From the NCBI RefSeq assembly GCF_900476375.1, contig NZ_UPPP01000134.1, positions 91,142 to 155,141 of the forward strand: a stretch of 64,000 bases of DNA. Reading direction: 5' to 3'. Of this stretch, positions 43,878 through 54,300 are shown piece by piece. The stretch's first letter is position 1; each line of letters begins with the position of its first letter. The translations under genes were made by a program, and so were the position numbers. The notes under the pieces were generated by a model, which made no database searches, was not told the DNA's origin, and saw nothing but the letters and a program-made list of their open reading frames with translations. Origin of the DNA: Allolucifera butyrica. Lineage in GTDB: Bacteria; Bacillota; Negativicutes; Sporomusales; UPPP01.

Positions 43878-43952
43878 GGTCAGTATACGGTTTCAGGAAC
43901 GCGCTTAAGAGGATGAAGAAGTTTATTTTCAGTCTAGAAAGAAGGAAAGAGT

Positions 43953-45236
43953 ATGAACAAGTACTGCTTTGCCGTTATCCTGGGACTGGTTTTGATTTTG
44001 AATATACTGATTAGCCCGGCTGCCGCGGCGGAGGGTAAACTCGTAGTGGCGTTGAATCAGTCCCGGGTGTTGAATTTTGCCGGCGTGGAACGCGTGGCGA
44101 TTGCCAACCCGGATATTGCCGACGTTATGGTCGTGTCGAGTTCGGAAGTCCTTTTGATCGGTAAAGGCAACGGGGTTACGACGCTGCATGTGTGGGCGGA
44201 CGGCACGCGGTTCAGTTACCTGGTGGAAGTATCGCCCGATGATGTGCCGCTGGCCAACGAAATTAAAAATATCCTGGGTTATCCTGATATCCGGGTTAGC
44301 AAGATCGGTAAGACTGTAATCCTGGAGGGAACGGTCAACGACCAGTATCAAAAAGCCAGGGCTGAAAAAGTGGCGGGAGCTTATGCTGATAAAGTCGTAA
44401 ATCTGCTGGAACTGACCCGACCGACCCAGATAAAAATTGAAGCGAAAATTATTGAAATTAACCGGGAAAAAATTAAAAATCTGGGGATTCAATGGGGCAA
44501 TGGCGGTACAAGCAGCGAAGCTTTTTCGCCGGGCGGTTTTTTCCTGGGGCAGAGTGCGGCCAACAGCGTTGTCAGCGGCAATGTATTAGGAGGATTAGGC
44601 ACTTACAGTGATATTAACGCTCAGCTCAATGCCTTGATTAAGGATAGTTTGGCTAGAGTGCTTTCCCAGCCTAACATAGTGACTCTCAGCGGCGATAAAG
44701 CCAGCATTATGGTGGGCGGGCAAATCCCCGTACCTGTCAGCGACCAGAACGGCCAAATTACCGTAGAATGGAAAGATTACGGGATTAAGCTGAATATTGA
44801 GCCGGAAGTGAATGCCGAAGGACTGATTCATAGCAAAGTTACGGCGGAAGTCAGCTCCATGGACTGGAACTCACCATATAAAATACCCATTTCCAAAGAT
44901 TTATCGATTCCGCCGATTAAGATGCGCAAGGCGGAGACCGCCATCGCGTTGTCTTCCGGGCAGACCATGGCAATTGGAGGCCTGATCGCCAGCGATATGA
45001 CCAAAGATATGTATAAAGTACCGCTGTTGGGTGATTTACCCATATTGGGCCAATTATTTAGAAGCACTTCTTTTGATCGCAATGAAACAGAACTCCTGAT
45101 TTTGCTGACGCCGACGATCATTGACCCGGCGACTTACGTGCCGCAGGCAACGCAGAAAATGAAGGATTCTTTGACCGCTGATCCGTGGGGAGGGACGAAA
45201 AGTGGCGGACAAAATCAAGATACTCATCGCGGATGA
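43953..45236 (+). CDS. cpaC: Tad secretin CpaC (RcpA)
   Basis: Outer-membrane secretin of the Tad system, 427 residues. A signal peptide (about 1-26) is followed by the pilus N domain (KLVVALNQSRVLNFAGVERV), a BON-like region (VSKIGKTVILEGTVNDQYQK) and the secretin core. The core includes VGGQIPVPVSDQNGQITVEW and ends LGQLFRSTSFDRNETELLIL. It is direct evidence for an outer membrane. It overlaps cpaE by 35 bases, indicating tight coupling. Confidence 0.93.
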   Translation: MNKYCFAVILGLVLILNILISPAAAAEGKLVVALNQSRVLNFAGVERVAIANPDIADVMVVSSSEVLLIGKGNGVTTLHVWADGTRFSYLVEVSPDDVPLANEIKNILGYPDIRVSKIGKTVILEGTVNDQYQKARAEKVAGAYADKVVNLLELTRPTQIKIEAKIIEINREKIKNLGIQWGNGGTSSEAFSPGGFFLGQSAANSVVSGNVLGGLGTYSDINAQLNALIKDSLARVLSQPNIVTLSGDKASIMVGGQIPVPVSDQNGQITVEWKDYGIKLNIEPEVNAEGLIHSKVTAEVSSMDWNSPYKIPISKDLSIPPIKMRKAETAIALSSGQTMAIGGLIASDMTKDMYKVPLLGDLPILGQLFRSTSFDRNETELLILLTPTIIDPATYVPQATQKMKDSLTADPWGGTKSGGQNQDTHRG

Positions 45237-46407
45237 TGTTGCCCTGACAAGAGAAAATATTGTCAAGCTGATGCAGTTTCACGACAAAATAATGGTGGCG
45301 GGACAGGCCGGCACGGCGGAAGAGGCCATTGCCCAGGCCAGGGAAACGGAACCGGACGTGATTTTAATGGATATTAATATGCCGGGCATGGACGGGATTA
45401 CGGCGACGGAAATATTGGCTACGGAGATGCCGAACATCAGCATTATTATGATGAGTGTGCAGGGGGAGCAGGAATATCTGCGCCGGGCCATGATGGCGGG
45501 GGCGAAGAATTATCTTATCAAGCCATTTACCGGCGATGAACTTTTGCAGGCCATTCAGCTTGTGTATCAGAATGAGCAAAAACGGAAGAAAGTATTGGAG
45601 CCGCAGTCCGTATCCAGGCAGGGCGAAATTATAACGGTGTGCAGCAGTAAAGGCGGTGTGGGCAAAACAACCATCGCCACCAACCTCGCCGTCGCTTTGG
45701 CTGGCAAGACAGGGGCTTCGGTGGGAGTGGTGGATGCGGATCTGCAGTTCGGTGATGTGGCGCTGTTCTTAAATATTTTACCACTGGCGACGATTGCCGA
45801 TTTGGTAAAGGACGTGGACAATCTTGAGCCGCAGTTGATGGAACGCTATATGACGGCGTACAGTGATCAGGTCAAGGTACTGCCTGCTCCCTTGCGCCCG
45901 GAGCAGGCCGAGACAATTACCGGCAGCCATTTGACGGCGATTCTGACGGTTATGAAAGGGCGGTTTGATTATGTTGTCGTGGATACGCCGCCTGTATTTA
46001 ATGAAGTAATGCTATCCGTATTGGACGAGTCGGACCACATTTTGGTAGTATCGGCTCTGGATCTGCCTACAACCAAGAACGTCAAATTATGCCTGGAAAT
46101 TCTGGAATCATTGGATTATGCCGGTGATAAACTAAAGTTAGTACTCAACCGGGCTAATTCGGAAGGTGGTATGGAAATCTGGGAAGTGGAAGAAAGCCTG
46201 CACTGTAAATTTGCGGCCACCGTGCCCAGTGACGGCAAAATTGTTATGTCTGCCGTTAACCGGGGAGTTCCTTTTGTCATTGGCCATCCGGAGGCGCCGG
46301 TTTCCCAAAGTATTTATCAATTGCTGAAAATTGTTACCGGTGGTGAATGGAAGGGGCAGGAGGAAACGAAGGGAATGGTGAATAAAATAAAGCGTTTATT
46401 TGCTTGA
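45202..46407 (+). CDS. cpaE: Tad pilus ATPase CpaE with intact receiver domain
   Basis: MinD/ParA-like ATPase fused to an N-terminal response-regulator receiver, 401 residues. The receiver (1-125) keeps LIADD, VILMDINMPGMDG with the phospho-acceptor Asp, a Ser at the switch position (MMSVQ) and KPF with the conserved Lys. Many CpaE receivers have lost these residues. The ATPase has the deviant Walker A CSSKGGVGKTT (about 148-158) and DYVVVDTPP. GTG 45202 follows GGGGAGGGACG inside cpaC. The next gene encodes a kinase, so real phosphorylation is plausible. Confidence 0.92.
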   Translation: MADKIKILIADDVALTRENIVKLMQFHDKIMVAGQAGTAEEAIAQARETEPDVILMDINMPGMDGITATEILATEMPNISIIMMSVQGEQEYLRRAMMAGAKNYLIKPFTGDELLQAIQLVYQNEQKRKKVLEPQSVSRQGEIITVCSSKGGVGKTTIATNLAVALAGKTGASVGVVDADLQFGDVALFLNILPLATIADLVKDVDNLEPQLMERYMTAYSDQVKVLPAPLRPEQAETITGSHLTAILTVMKGRFDYVVVDTPPVFNEVMLSVLDESDHILVVSALDLPTTKNVKLCLEILESLDYAGDKLKLVLNRANSEGGMEIWEVEESLHCKFAATVPSDGKIVMSAVNRGVPFVIGHPEAPVSQSIYQLLKIVTGGEWKGQEETKGMVNKIKRLFA

Positions 46408-46456
46408 CTCTCTAGCAGCCGGCTCACGGGGGAAAGGAAACAGTGAAGGTGGTCCT

Positions 46457-47590
46457 ATGAAAAATTTTGATGTTAAAATGCTTGATACAATTGTAAAACA
46501 GACCATGGAAGCCGTGGAAAAAGGAAAAAACCAGATCTTCGATATTTATGAGGCGGCCCGCCAGGAGATGGAAAATGTAAAGCGAGATGTGGAGCGAGTC
46601 AAGCAGGAAACGATAAATATTATTTTTCAGGTGGACGAGCTGGAGAAAAAAGAACGGCGGGCACGGCTGCGACTTATGGAGGTAAGCCGCAATTTCCGGG
46701 TTTATTCCGAGGAAGATATTAAGGAGGCTTATGAAGAAGCCAGCCAAATTCAAATGCAGTTGGCCGTGGCCCGGCAACAGGAAATAACCCTGCGGCGGCA
46801 GCGGGATGACCTGGAGATCCGGCTGCGTTCATTGAAGAATACGGTGGATAAGGCCGAGGGTCTGGTATCCCACGTGGGAGCCGTATTAGGGTATTTGGGC
46901 AATCAGATGGGATCGGTTGTAACTCAGATTGAATCACTGCAGCAAAAGCAAGTGTTCGGTTCCCGGATTATCCGCGCCCAGGAAGAGGAACGGCGGCGGG
47001 TGGCCCGGGAAATTCATGACGGTCCTGCCCAGGCCATGGCAAATATTGTTTTTCGGTCCGAAGTGTGTGAACGGCTGATTGACACCGATATGGAACGGGC
47101 GAAGCGGGAAATCAAAGATTTGCAGGAACAAGTGCGGTCCTGTTTAAAAGAAGTCCGCAAGATTATTTTTGATTTGCGGCCCATGGCCCTGGATGATCTG
47201 GGGCTGGTGCCTACGGTCCGGCGGATCCTGGATACGATTAAGGAACAGGCCGGTATGTTTACCGATTTCAAAGTTCTGGGCCATGAGAAACGGCTGGATT
47301 CCTACTTGGAAATCGGGTTATTCCGGATTATTCAGGAGGCGCTGAGCAACGTAGTGAAACATGCCAAGGCAACCCTGGTCAGTGTGCGGATTGAGTTCCG
47401 GCATAACGTGATTCTGGTGATTGTGGAAGATAACGGTCAGGGTTTTGACACGGGACGGGAGGAAAAAAACGGAGAGCATTTCGGGCTTATGGGAATCAGT
47501 GAACGGATTGAAGGCCTGAATGGGGAAATCAGTATTAAATCGGAACCGGGAAAAGGGACGATAATTTTTGTTAAAGTGCCACTGCAATGA
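46457..47590 (+). CDS. degS: DegS-type sensor histidine kinase
   Basis: Cytoplasmic HisKA_3 kinase, 377 residues, close to DegS length. The N-terminal 170 residues are a helical signal-transducing coiled coil as in DegS. The phospho-acceptor His is in EEERRRVAREIHDGPAQAM and the HATPase domain has EALSNVVKHAKA and VEDNGQGFD...GLMGISERI. ATG 46457 follows GAAGGTGG; longer frames overlap cpaE. No DegU-type regulator follows, so the partner may be the CpaE receiver next door or a distant regulator. A terminator comes six bases later. Confidence 0.88.
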   Translation: MKNFDVKMLDTIVKQTMEAVEKGKNQIFDIYEAARQEMENVKRDVERVKQETINIIFQVDELEKKERRARLRLMEVSRNFRVYSEEDIKEAYEEASQIQMQLAVARQQEITLRRQRDDLEIRLRSLKNTVDKAEGLVSHVGAVLGYLGNQMGSVVTQIESLQQKQVFGSRIIRAQEEERRRVAREIHDGPAQAMANIVFRSEVCERLIDTDMERAKREIKDLQEQVRSCLKEVRKIIFDLRPMALDDLGLVPTVRRILDTIKEQAGMFTDFKVLGHEKRLDSYLEIGLFRIIQEALSNVVKHAKATLVSVRIEFRHNVILVIVEDNGQGFDTGREEKNGEHFGLMGISERIEGLNGEISIKSEPGKGTIIFVKVPLQ

Positions 47591-47595
47591 TTTTT

Positions 47596-47618
47596 AACCG
47601 CATATGCGGTTTTTTTTA
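47596..47618 (+). terminator. Terminator of the cpa-degS unit
   Basis: AACCGCATATGCGGTT followed by TTTTTT, six bases after the degS stop. Confidence 0.85.
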
Positions 47619-47720
47619 TACTTCGTTGACGCGTGTCGGCTTTAGGAATAAAATGGATGTAACTTACCTGCGAATAAAAAATGGTAAGCCTCAACACCAA
47701 GAAGGGAAATAGAACGAACA

Positions 47721-48974
47721 ATGAAAATTAGGCTGTTGGCCCGGATAATGCTAGTGTTTACACTGTTTATGACAATGGAATTGACGGCGGCAAACGGAGC
47801 GGGTTCCGGCAATTTTATTGATGCGGTGCAAAAAGGTGATATGGCGAAAATACAAATCCTGCTTCAAGCGGGAGCTGACGTCAACCAGCGGGACGAGAGG
47901 GAAAAAACTCCCCTGATTATTGCGGTTGAAAATGGGAATCTTCTATTAACCGAAGAACTGATAGCCTGGGGTGCGGACCTAAACGTACCGGATGCCTGGG
48001 ACAATACTCCGTTACTCATTGCGGCGCGAAAAACGGACAATAATATGCTGCATATACTGTTAAATGCCAAAGCAAATCCTGATTTATCCAATAAAAACAG
48101 CATTACGCCTCTGATCGCTTCGGTTCAGAGAGGGAACACCGGAGCCGTTAAAATGCTTTTAGAATACAGGGCCAACATAAATGCCCAGGACAGTTTGGGC
48201 CGGACGGCCCTGATGTGGGCTGTCAGTAAGAAAAATGAAGCCCTGGTCCGGTTACTATTGGAAAACGGCGCCGATGCAAGAATCGCCGACAGGGAAAATC
48301 AGACCGCACTGACTTTGGCCGAGCAGGAACATTCCGGACCGGAAATTCTTTTGTTATTAAAGGAAGGGCTCCGGAACCGGCCGGCTCAGGCCGTTCGGCC
48401 CAATTCCCAACCTGCGGGAGAATATACCGGTCAACGGCGGATCTTTCAGCCTGCTATTGAACCAGGCCGCTTGCTGATCGGTAACCCGAAAGCGCCTGTA
48501 ACCATTGTAGAATACACGGATCTTCAATGTCCCTACTGTGCAGAGGGAGCCAGGCTCATGAAAGATACTATCGCAGCCTACGGCGACCGGGTGCGGGTAA
48601 TTGTAAAAAATAATCCGCTGCCTTCCCACCGTCAGGCCATATTGGCGGCGCTTTATTTCGAGGCCATGGTCAAACAAGATCCTGATAAAGCGTTGGCATT
48701 TTTGGATTCCGTATTCAGCAAACAGGATGAATTAAAGGAAGGCGAGCCGTTTCTTAAGGCCGTGGCCCTGGTTGACGGAGCGGATCCAGCCGAATTACAA
48801 CGGGATATTTCTTCGGCGGATATCAAAAATATCGTCGCGGCGGACTTAGCGGAAGCCGGGAAGTTTCATTTTGACGGTGTCCCGGTTTTTCTTGTTAATG
48901 GGAGACCTTTATATGGGGTTCCTGCCAGGACTACCTTGTTCCATCTTGTTGATGCGATATTAGCATCCGGTTAA
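47721..48974 (+). CDS. Exported ankyrin-repeat/DsbA-like thioredoxin fusion
   Basis: Signal peptide (residues 1-26), then five or six ankyrin repeats (about 30-215, e.g. DMAKIQILLQAGADVNQRD and ALVRLLLENGADARIADREN). A linker follows, then a DsbA/thioredoxin-fold domain (about 250-415) with active site QCPYC and a cis-Pro loop GVPVFLVNG. PVTIVEYTDLQCPYCAEGAR matches the DSBA_2/thioredoxin_4 type. It is expected in the periplasm, where it could oxidise or isomerise disulfides of partners gripped by the ankyrin array. I know of no standard architecture of this kind. It sits alone after the cpa unit. ATG 47721 has GAAGGGAAATAG upstream. Confidence 0.85.
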   Translation: MKIRLLARIMLVFTLFMTMELTAANGAGSGNFIDAVQKGDMAKIQILLQAGADVNQRDEREKTPLIIAVENGNLLLTEELIAWGADLNVPDAWDNTPLLIAARKTDNNMLHILLNAKANPDLSNKNSITPLIASVQRGNTGAVKMLLEYRANINAQDSLGRTALMWAVSKKNEALVRLLLENGADARIADRENQTALTLAEQEHSGPEILLLLKEGLRNRPAQAVRPNSQPAGEYTGQRRIFQPAIEPGRLLIGNPKAPVTIVEYTDLQCPYCAEGARLMKDTIAAYGDRVRVIVKNNPLPSHRQAILAALYFEAMVKQDPDKALAFLDSVFSKQDELKEGEPFLKAVALVDGADPAELQRDISSADIKNIVAADLAEAGKFHFDGVPVFLVNGRPLYGVPARTTLFHLVDAILASG

Positions 48975-49063
48975 GAATATGTCGCTCTGCTGCCTAAACA
49001 GGGATGTCATCGCGAGATGTCCCATGTAGCCCTCGGGTGCACCGACAAGAATGAAAGTGAGTG

Positions 49064-49142
49064 AGATTGCTTCACTGCGTTCGCAATGACAGACTACGTA
49101 ACGGTGTCATTGCGAACGCAACGACGTGGAGTGCGGCAATCT
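49064..49142. repeat. REP-like palindrome (ATTGCGAACG family)
   Basis: AGATTGCTTCAC-TGCGTTCGCAATGACA is mirrored by TGTCATTGCGAACGCAACG...GCAATCTT. Repeats with GTCATTGCGAACG...GCAATCT arms are widespread in bacterial genomes. It lies in the 582-base gap after the ankyrin-DsbA gene. An open frame through it is not credible. Confidence 0.65.
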
Positions 49143-49162
49143 TGAGTTTTGCCGATAACCTG

Positions 49163-49190
49163 ACCGTCTCAACTTTGAGACGGTTTTTTT
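49163..49190 (+). terminator. Terminator downstream of the ankyrin-DsbA gene
   Basis: ACCGTCTCA-ACTT-TGAGACGGT followed by TTTTTT. Confidence 0.88.
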
Positions 49191-49492
49191 GTTGCGACGG
49201 AAAGATATCTTTCAATCCGTTTCAATGTAACGAATCGGCTTTATGAACAAGAAAAACGCCTTTTTGGACAATGTCTGTAGAAATTCAACACAATTCGTGA
49301 TAAAGATAAAATCAAATGAAATTCAAATATAAAATGGGGTGAGTTGGCTTAAAGAACGCTTCTGCCGGGACTTTGGTCCTAATGCAATTAAGTCTAAGGT
49401 CTCAAGAAAGATTACTTAATATGGTATATAATACATCTAAATAAAAAATGAAATTAAAATTAATCAAGTGATAATTATATGTTAAATAATAG

Positions 49493-49520
49493 TTGCATTT
49501 TTAGAATTTAATGATATGAT
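49493..49520 (+). promoter_or_regulatory. Promoter of the two-partner secretion operon
   Basis: TTGCAT (49493-49498), 16-base spacer, TATGAT (49515-49520), 36 bases before the GTG start. The preceding 250 bases are strongly A/T-rich. They hold another candidate -10 (TATAAT within GGTATATAATAC, about 49427) and a GGAC-TTTG-GTCC hairpin near 49370, so a long regulated leader is possible. Confidence 0.5.
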
Positions 49521-49556
49521 ATTTTTTTTATTTCTATTTGTGAAGGAGAAAACATT

Positions 49557-51263
49557 GTGATTCAGACACAGGAACCAAAACGGTCCCGGCGGTTGTGGAA
49601 AGGCGTTTTAGCGCTTTTGCTGCTCTTGCAGATAAACCTGCCGCTTTCTTATGCTGCGCCATCCCCCGCCGATACGGAAGAGCAAAATCGCCGGTCCCGG
49701 CAACAGGCTCAGGAACAGCAGCAACGCCGGCAACAAAAGGACATCTTCTTACAGCAGGGGACGAAAGGGTCCGAAGATACCTCCCTGCCGGAAGAAAGCC
49801 CCAGCTTTGTGGTCAACACACTGCAGCTTACCGGTGACGGCGCAGACTGCTTCCCTTGGGCGCAAACGATGCTCAACCGGTATAAGGGGCGCAAAATCGG
49901 CATACAGGGCATTAACCTTATTGTTAAGCGCCTTACCAACGCCTTTATTGACCGGGGTTATATCACCACTCGCATCGTTGTACCCGAACAAAATCTTAGC
50001 GGCGGCACTTTAAAACTGATACTGATTCCGGGCAGGGTCGGCCATATCCGCTTTGCCGACCCAAACGTATGGGGCAACTGGCAAAACGCCTTTCCGGCTC
50101 ATCCGGGCGATATTTTGAATTTGCGCAATCTCGAACAGGGCCTGGAGCAAATGAAACGCGTTCCCTCACAAGATGTCACTATGCAACTGGTGCCGGGCAA
50201 ACAGCCGGGAGAAAGTGACGTTGTTATTAATGTAAAACGGGGTAAACCATATCGGTTCGTTTTTTCAATCGACGACTCCGGCCAGACCGAAACCGGTAAG
50301 ATCCAGATGTCGGAAACCCTGGCGATGGACAACCTGCTTGGTCTGAATGATTTGTTCAACTTCACGAAAAGCGGCGACGGCGACCGGGACGGCGACTTGC
50401 ACGGCACTCGCGGCGACAGCGTTTATTATTCCTTCCCGTATCAGAATAGTACCTTCAGCTTTACCAGTAGCCGCTACCACTATCACCAGACCGTAGCAAC
50501 CGCCCAGCCTACCCATCTTTCCGGGGAAAACGACAGTATGGAATTTCATCTTACCCAACTGCTCGACCGCGACCAGGTCAGCAAAACCAACTTAGAATTG
50601 GCAATTAGTAAGGGACACATCCGCAGCTTTGTCGAAGATGTTGAACTCGAAAACCAGCGCTATGATACTACGGCGTTTAAAATCGGCCTGTCGCACCGGC
50701 ATTATTTCGGCCAAACCACGTTGGATTTTGAGCTTGACAACAAACGGGGGGTTCCCTGGTTCGGCGCCCAGTCCGACCCGGAAACGCCGGGCTTGCAGAC
50801 CACCCGTTACAATATGTGGCTGCTGGACGTCAATCTGACCACACCGGTTCACTTCGGCAGCGCCCAGGGACGGTACAGCCTGTCCTTTCACGGACAATAT
50901 ACCCGTGATTTGCTTTGGGGCACTGATTATATCAGCATCGGCAACCGGTACACGGTACGCGGGTTTGACGGCGAAGAGACCCTATCCGCCGACAGCGGCT
51001 GGTATTTGCGCAATGAACTGAGTATTCCGGTCAATTCTTCCGGACTGGAAGCCTATGCCGGCCTGGATTACGGGGAAGTATACGGCAACGGAGCGTTAGA
51101 CCAAAACCTGCTTGGCCGGATTTTGACCGGGGCGGTGCTGGGAGTGCGGGGCGGCACCCAAAACAGCCACTACGACCTATTTGTCGGCTGGCCGTTGCGC
51201 CAGCCCGACGGATTTGTTGCCGCCAACCCGACCTACGGCTTTCAATTCGTTTATCAAATTTAA
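49557..51263 (+). CDS. TpsB outer-membrane transporter (FhaC/ShlB/CdiB family)
   Basis: Two-partner secretion pore that moves the neighbouring exoprotein across the outer membrane. Signal peptide is about 1-35, followed by a Gln/Arg-rich linker helix. The POTRA_2 domain (about 75-155) shows KGRKIGIQGINLIVKRLTNA and GYITTRIVVPEQNLSGG. The C-terminal 16-stranded barrel carries the lid-lock motif YTVRGFDGEE. At 568 residues it is usual. GTG 49557 follows GAAGGAG. The exoprotein gene starts 55 bases downstream. Confidence 0.93.
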   Translation: MIQTQEPKRSRRLWKGVLALLLLLQINLPLSYAAPSPADTEEQNRRSRQQAQEQQQRRQQKDIFLQQGTKGSEDTSLPEESPSFVVNTLQLTGDGADCFPWAQTMLNRYKGRKIGIQGINLIVKRLTNAFIDRGYITTRIVVPEQNLSGGTLKLILIPGRVGHIRFADPNVWGNWQNAFPAHPGDILNLRNLEQGLEQMKRVPSQDVTMQLVPGKQPGESDVVINVKRGKPYRFVFSIDDSGQTETGKIQMSETLAMDNLLGLNDLFNFTKSGDGDRDGDLHGTRGDSVYYSFPYQNSTFSFTSSRYHYHQTVATAQPTHLSGENDSMEFHLTQLLDRDQVSKTNLELAISKGHIRSFVEDVELENQRYDTTAFKIGLSHRHYFGQTTLDFELDNKRGVPWFGAQSDPETPGLQTTRYNMWLLDVNLTTPVHFGSAQGRYSLSFHGQYTRDLLWGTDYISIGNRYTVRGFDGEETLSADSGWYLRNELSIPVNSSGLEAYAGLDYGEVYGNGALDQNLLGRILTGAVLGVRGGTQNSHYDLFVGWPLRQPDGFVAANPTYGFQFVYQI

Positions 51264-51317
51264 AAACCAAAAGCGTTTTTTAATGGGGAATAGCCATTGT
51301 TTCGAGGAGGAAGTAGT

Positions 51318-54300
51318 GTGAAGTATAAGTACGGGAAGTGGAGTAAGAAGTTTATTAGCTGGGTCTTGTTAATTCTGTTTATTACGCAGCCGGCCCTGGC
51401 TGCAGCCCAGGTTGTAGCGGACCCCAACGCGCCGGGTCAGAATAAGCCGAAGATTGATACCACGGCCAACGGCTTGCCGGTTGTGCTTATTGCTTCGCCG
51501 TCCAGCGCTGGCGTATCGCACAACCGCTATCTTCAATTTGACGTAGATCCGGGCGGACTGATTCTGAATAATTCAGCGGGTGTGACCAAAACGCAACTGG
51601 CGGGCTATGTAAACGGGAATTCTTACATAGTTGGCAACGGCGCCCGCATTATTTTAAATGAGGTGACCGGCGCGAATACCAGCCAGCTCCGGGGATATCT
51701 TGAAGTAGCCGGGCCAAGGGCCGAGGTCATCATCGCCAACCGGAACGGCATCATCGGCAACGGCTTTGGTTTTATCAACACCAGCCGGGCAATTTTGACC
51801 ACCGGTACGCCGGTTTTCGGCGGCAGCGGCAGTCTCGATGCTTTCCGCGTAACGGGTGGGCAGATCGCGATTCAAGGCGCGGGCATGGATGCCAGCACGA
51901 CCGACCGGGCGGACATTATCAGCCGGGCGGTTGCGGTAAACGCCGGCGTATGGGGCCATGAACTGAATGTAGTCACAGGTGCTAATCAAGTAAGTCATAC
52001 CGACCTTTCCACCCAGAAAATCGCCGGTTCCGGGGAGACACCGAAAGTATCGCTGGATGTAGCGGCTTTAGGCGGTATGTATGCCGATAAAATTAAACTG
52101 GTCGGCACTGAGGCCGGGGTCGGCGTCAACAGTGCAGGGACACTTTCAGCCCATAGCGGGGATCTGACGCTGAATCAGGAAGGGAAAATTGTGCTAAGCG
52201 GCAGCAATTCCGCTGCCGGAAATATACAGATTACCGCCAACGACAGCGTAACCCAGCAAGGCGTTACCTATGCTGCGGGAAATACGAATGTAACCGCCCT
52301 TGACATAAACAACAGCGGTGTGCTGGCGGCCCAAAACAACACGGCGATTGCGGCGCAAAGTGTAGCTTCCACCGGTACGCTGGGCGCCGGAATCCAGGGC
52401 GACGGCACTGTGGGCGGCAGCGGGGATCTTAGCATTGCCGCCACCGACGCAGTTCATGCCAATGGTAAAAACCTGGCGGCGGGAACTCTTACGGCAAGCG
52501 GGTCGACCGTCGACCTTAGCGGCGCCACCACCTACGCCGGCGGTTCGGCGATCTTCACTGCGACAACCGGTGACCTGAACAATACCGGCGGGTATCTCCA
52601 AAGCGGCGGCGCTTTAGCGGTGAATGCCGCCGGCACGGTAACGAACGACCGGGACGGGAACGGCAACGCCGGACAAATCATCGCCGGTAAAGTAACGATT
52701 GCGGCGGGCAATCTCTCCAACAAAGGCGGCAGTATTCGGCAAACCGGCTCGGATATGACCGGCCTTACGGCGGTGAATATCCTCGATAATACCGGCGGCG
52801 TTATCGCGAGCAATGGGTCCTCCTTTTTGCTCCAGGCCGGTTCCGTAACCAATAACCAGGGACAAATCCAGCATGCCGGCACGGGTGCTTTAACCCTGCA
52901 AACCAGTGGCTTGCAAAATGTCACCGGCCTGATCAGCAGCAACGGGCAAGCCAATATTCAGGCCCAAACCATGGATAACAGCGGCGGTGGGATCGGCGCC
53001 GGGCAGGATCTCAATATAACCCTTAGTGGTGACTTAACAAACGGCGCCGGCGGCCAGATGCAAGCCGGCCATAACCTGAACCTGTCGGCAACCGGCAGCA
53101 ATAGCCGCCTGAACAATCAGGGAATCCTTTACGCTCAGGGCAATACGAACCTGAATACCGCCGGAACGCTGACCAACTCCGGTGTCCTGGCAGCCGCCCA
53201 AAATACCGCCATCACGGCGCACACCCTGTCCTCCTCTGCGACCGGGACCTTGGGCGCCGGAATCAACGGCGACGGCACGGTGGGCAACAGCGGCAATCTT
53301 ACAGTGACTGCCACGGATGCAGTCGCCGCCAATGGTAAGAACCTGGCCGGCGGCAATCTTGCCGTAACCGGGACAGCGGCCGACCTTAGCGGCGCTACCA
53401 CCTATGCGAAGGGGACTGCCACAGTCACCGCCACCGGTGGCGACGTGAACCACACCGGCGGCAACATGCAGGTTATTGGCGCTTTGACGGTAAATGCCGC
53501 CGGCACCGTAACAAACGACAGGGATGCCAGCGGCAACGCCGGCCGGATTACGGCCGGTCAACTGACAATTGCCGCGAATCAAATCAGTAACAAGGGCGGT
53601 GTGCTGAAACAAACCGGCACGGATGCTACCGGTTTGACGGCCGCCGGCGTTATTGACAACACCGGCGGTTACCTTGGCACCAACGGATCTTCTTTGACCC
53701 TGCAAAGCGGTACCGTAACCAATACCCAGGGCCAGATTATTCATACCGGAACCGGACCCTTAGAAATACAAATTAACGCCGACTTAAACAATAACGGCGG
53801 CAGCATCGAAAGCAACGGGGTTATTCATATTCCGCAGGTGCGGAATATGGACAACACCGGCGGCACGGTCAGCGCCGGAAAAGACCTGGTTATTAACCCG
53901 GACAATGATTTTACCAATGGCGCAGGCGGTCTGCTGCACGCCAATGGCAATTTTACTCTTGCCACGGCTGGAGCGGTGACGAATGCGGGCGGCATTACGG
54001 CCGGCCAGACGGCAAATCTGACCGGCAGCCAGGTTACGAATGACATCCATGCGAGCGCTGCCGCAGGAAATGCGCTGAATGTTTCCACTGCCGGCAATGT
54101 TGTGAACAATGGCAGTATGCAGGGGAATACCATTTCCCTTACCGGCCAAACCGTAACTAATAACGGTTCGGTAATCGGCGGCGCGATTACGGTACAGGCC
54201 GGTCAGATTGTAAATCAAGGTACGAATGCTACAATTGCGGCAACGGGCGATATCAACCTGTACGGCCGGAGCGCGGTGACCAACCAAAGCAGCGCAACCA

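Noticed and set aside
49061..49246. 61-codon open frame
   Set aside because: It is a translation of the REP-like palindrome and the following terminator.
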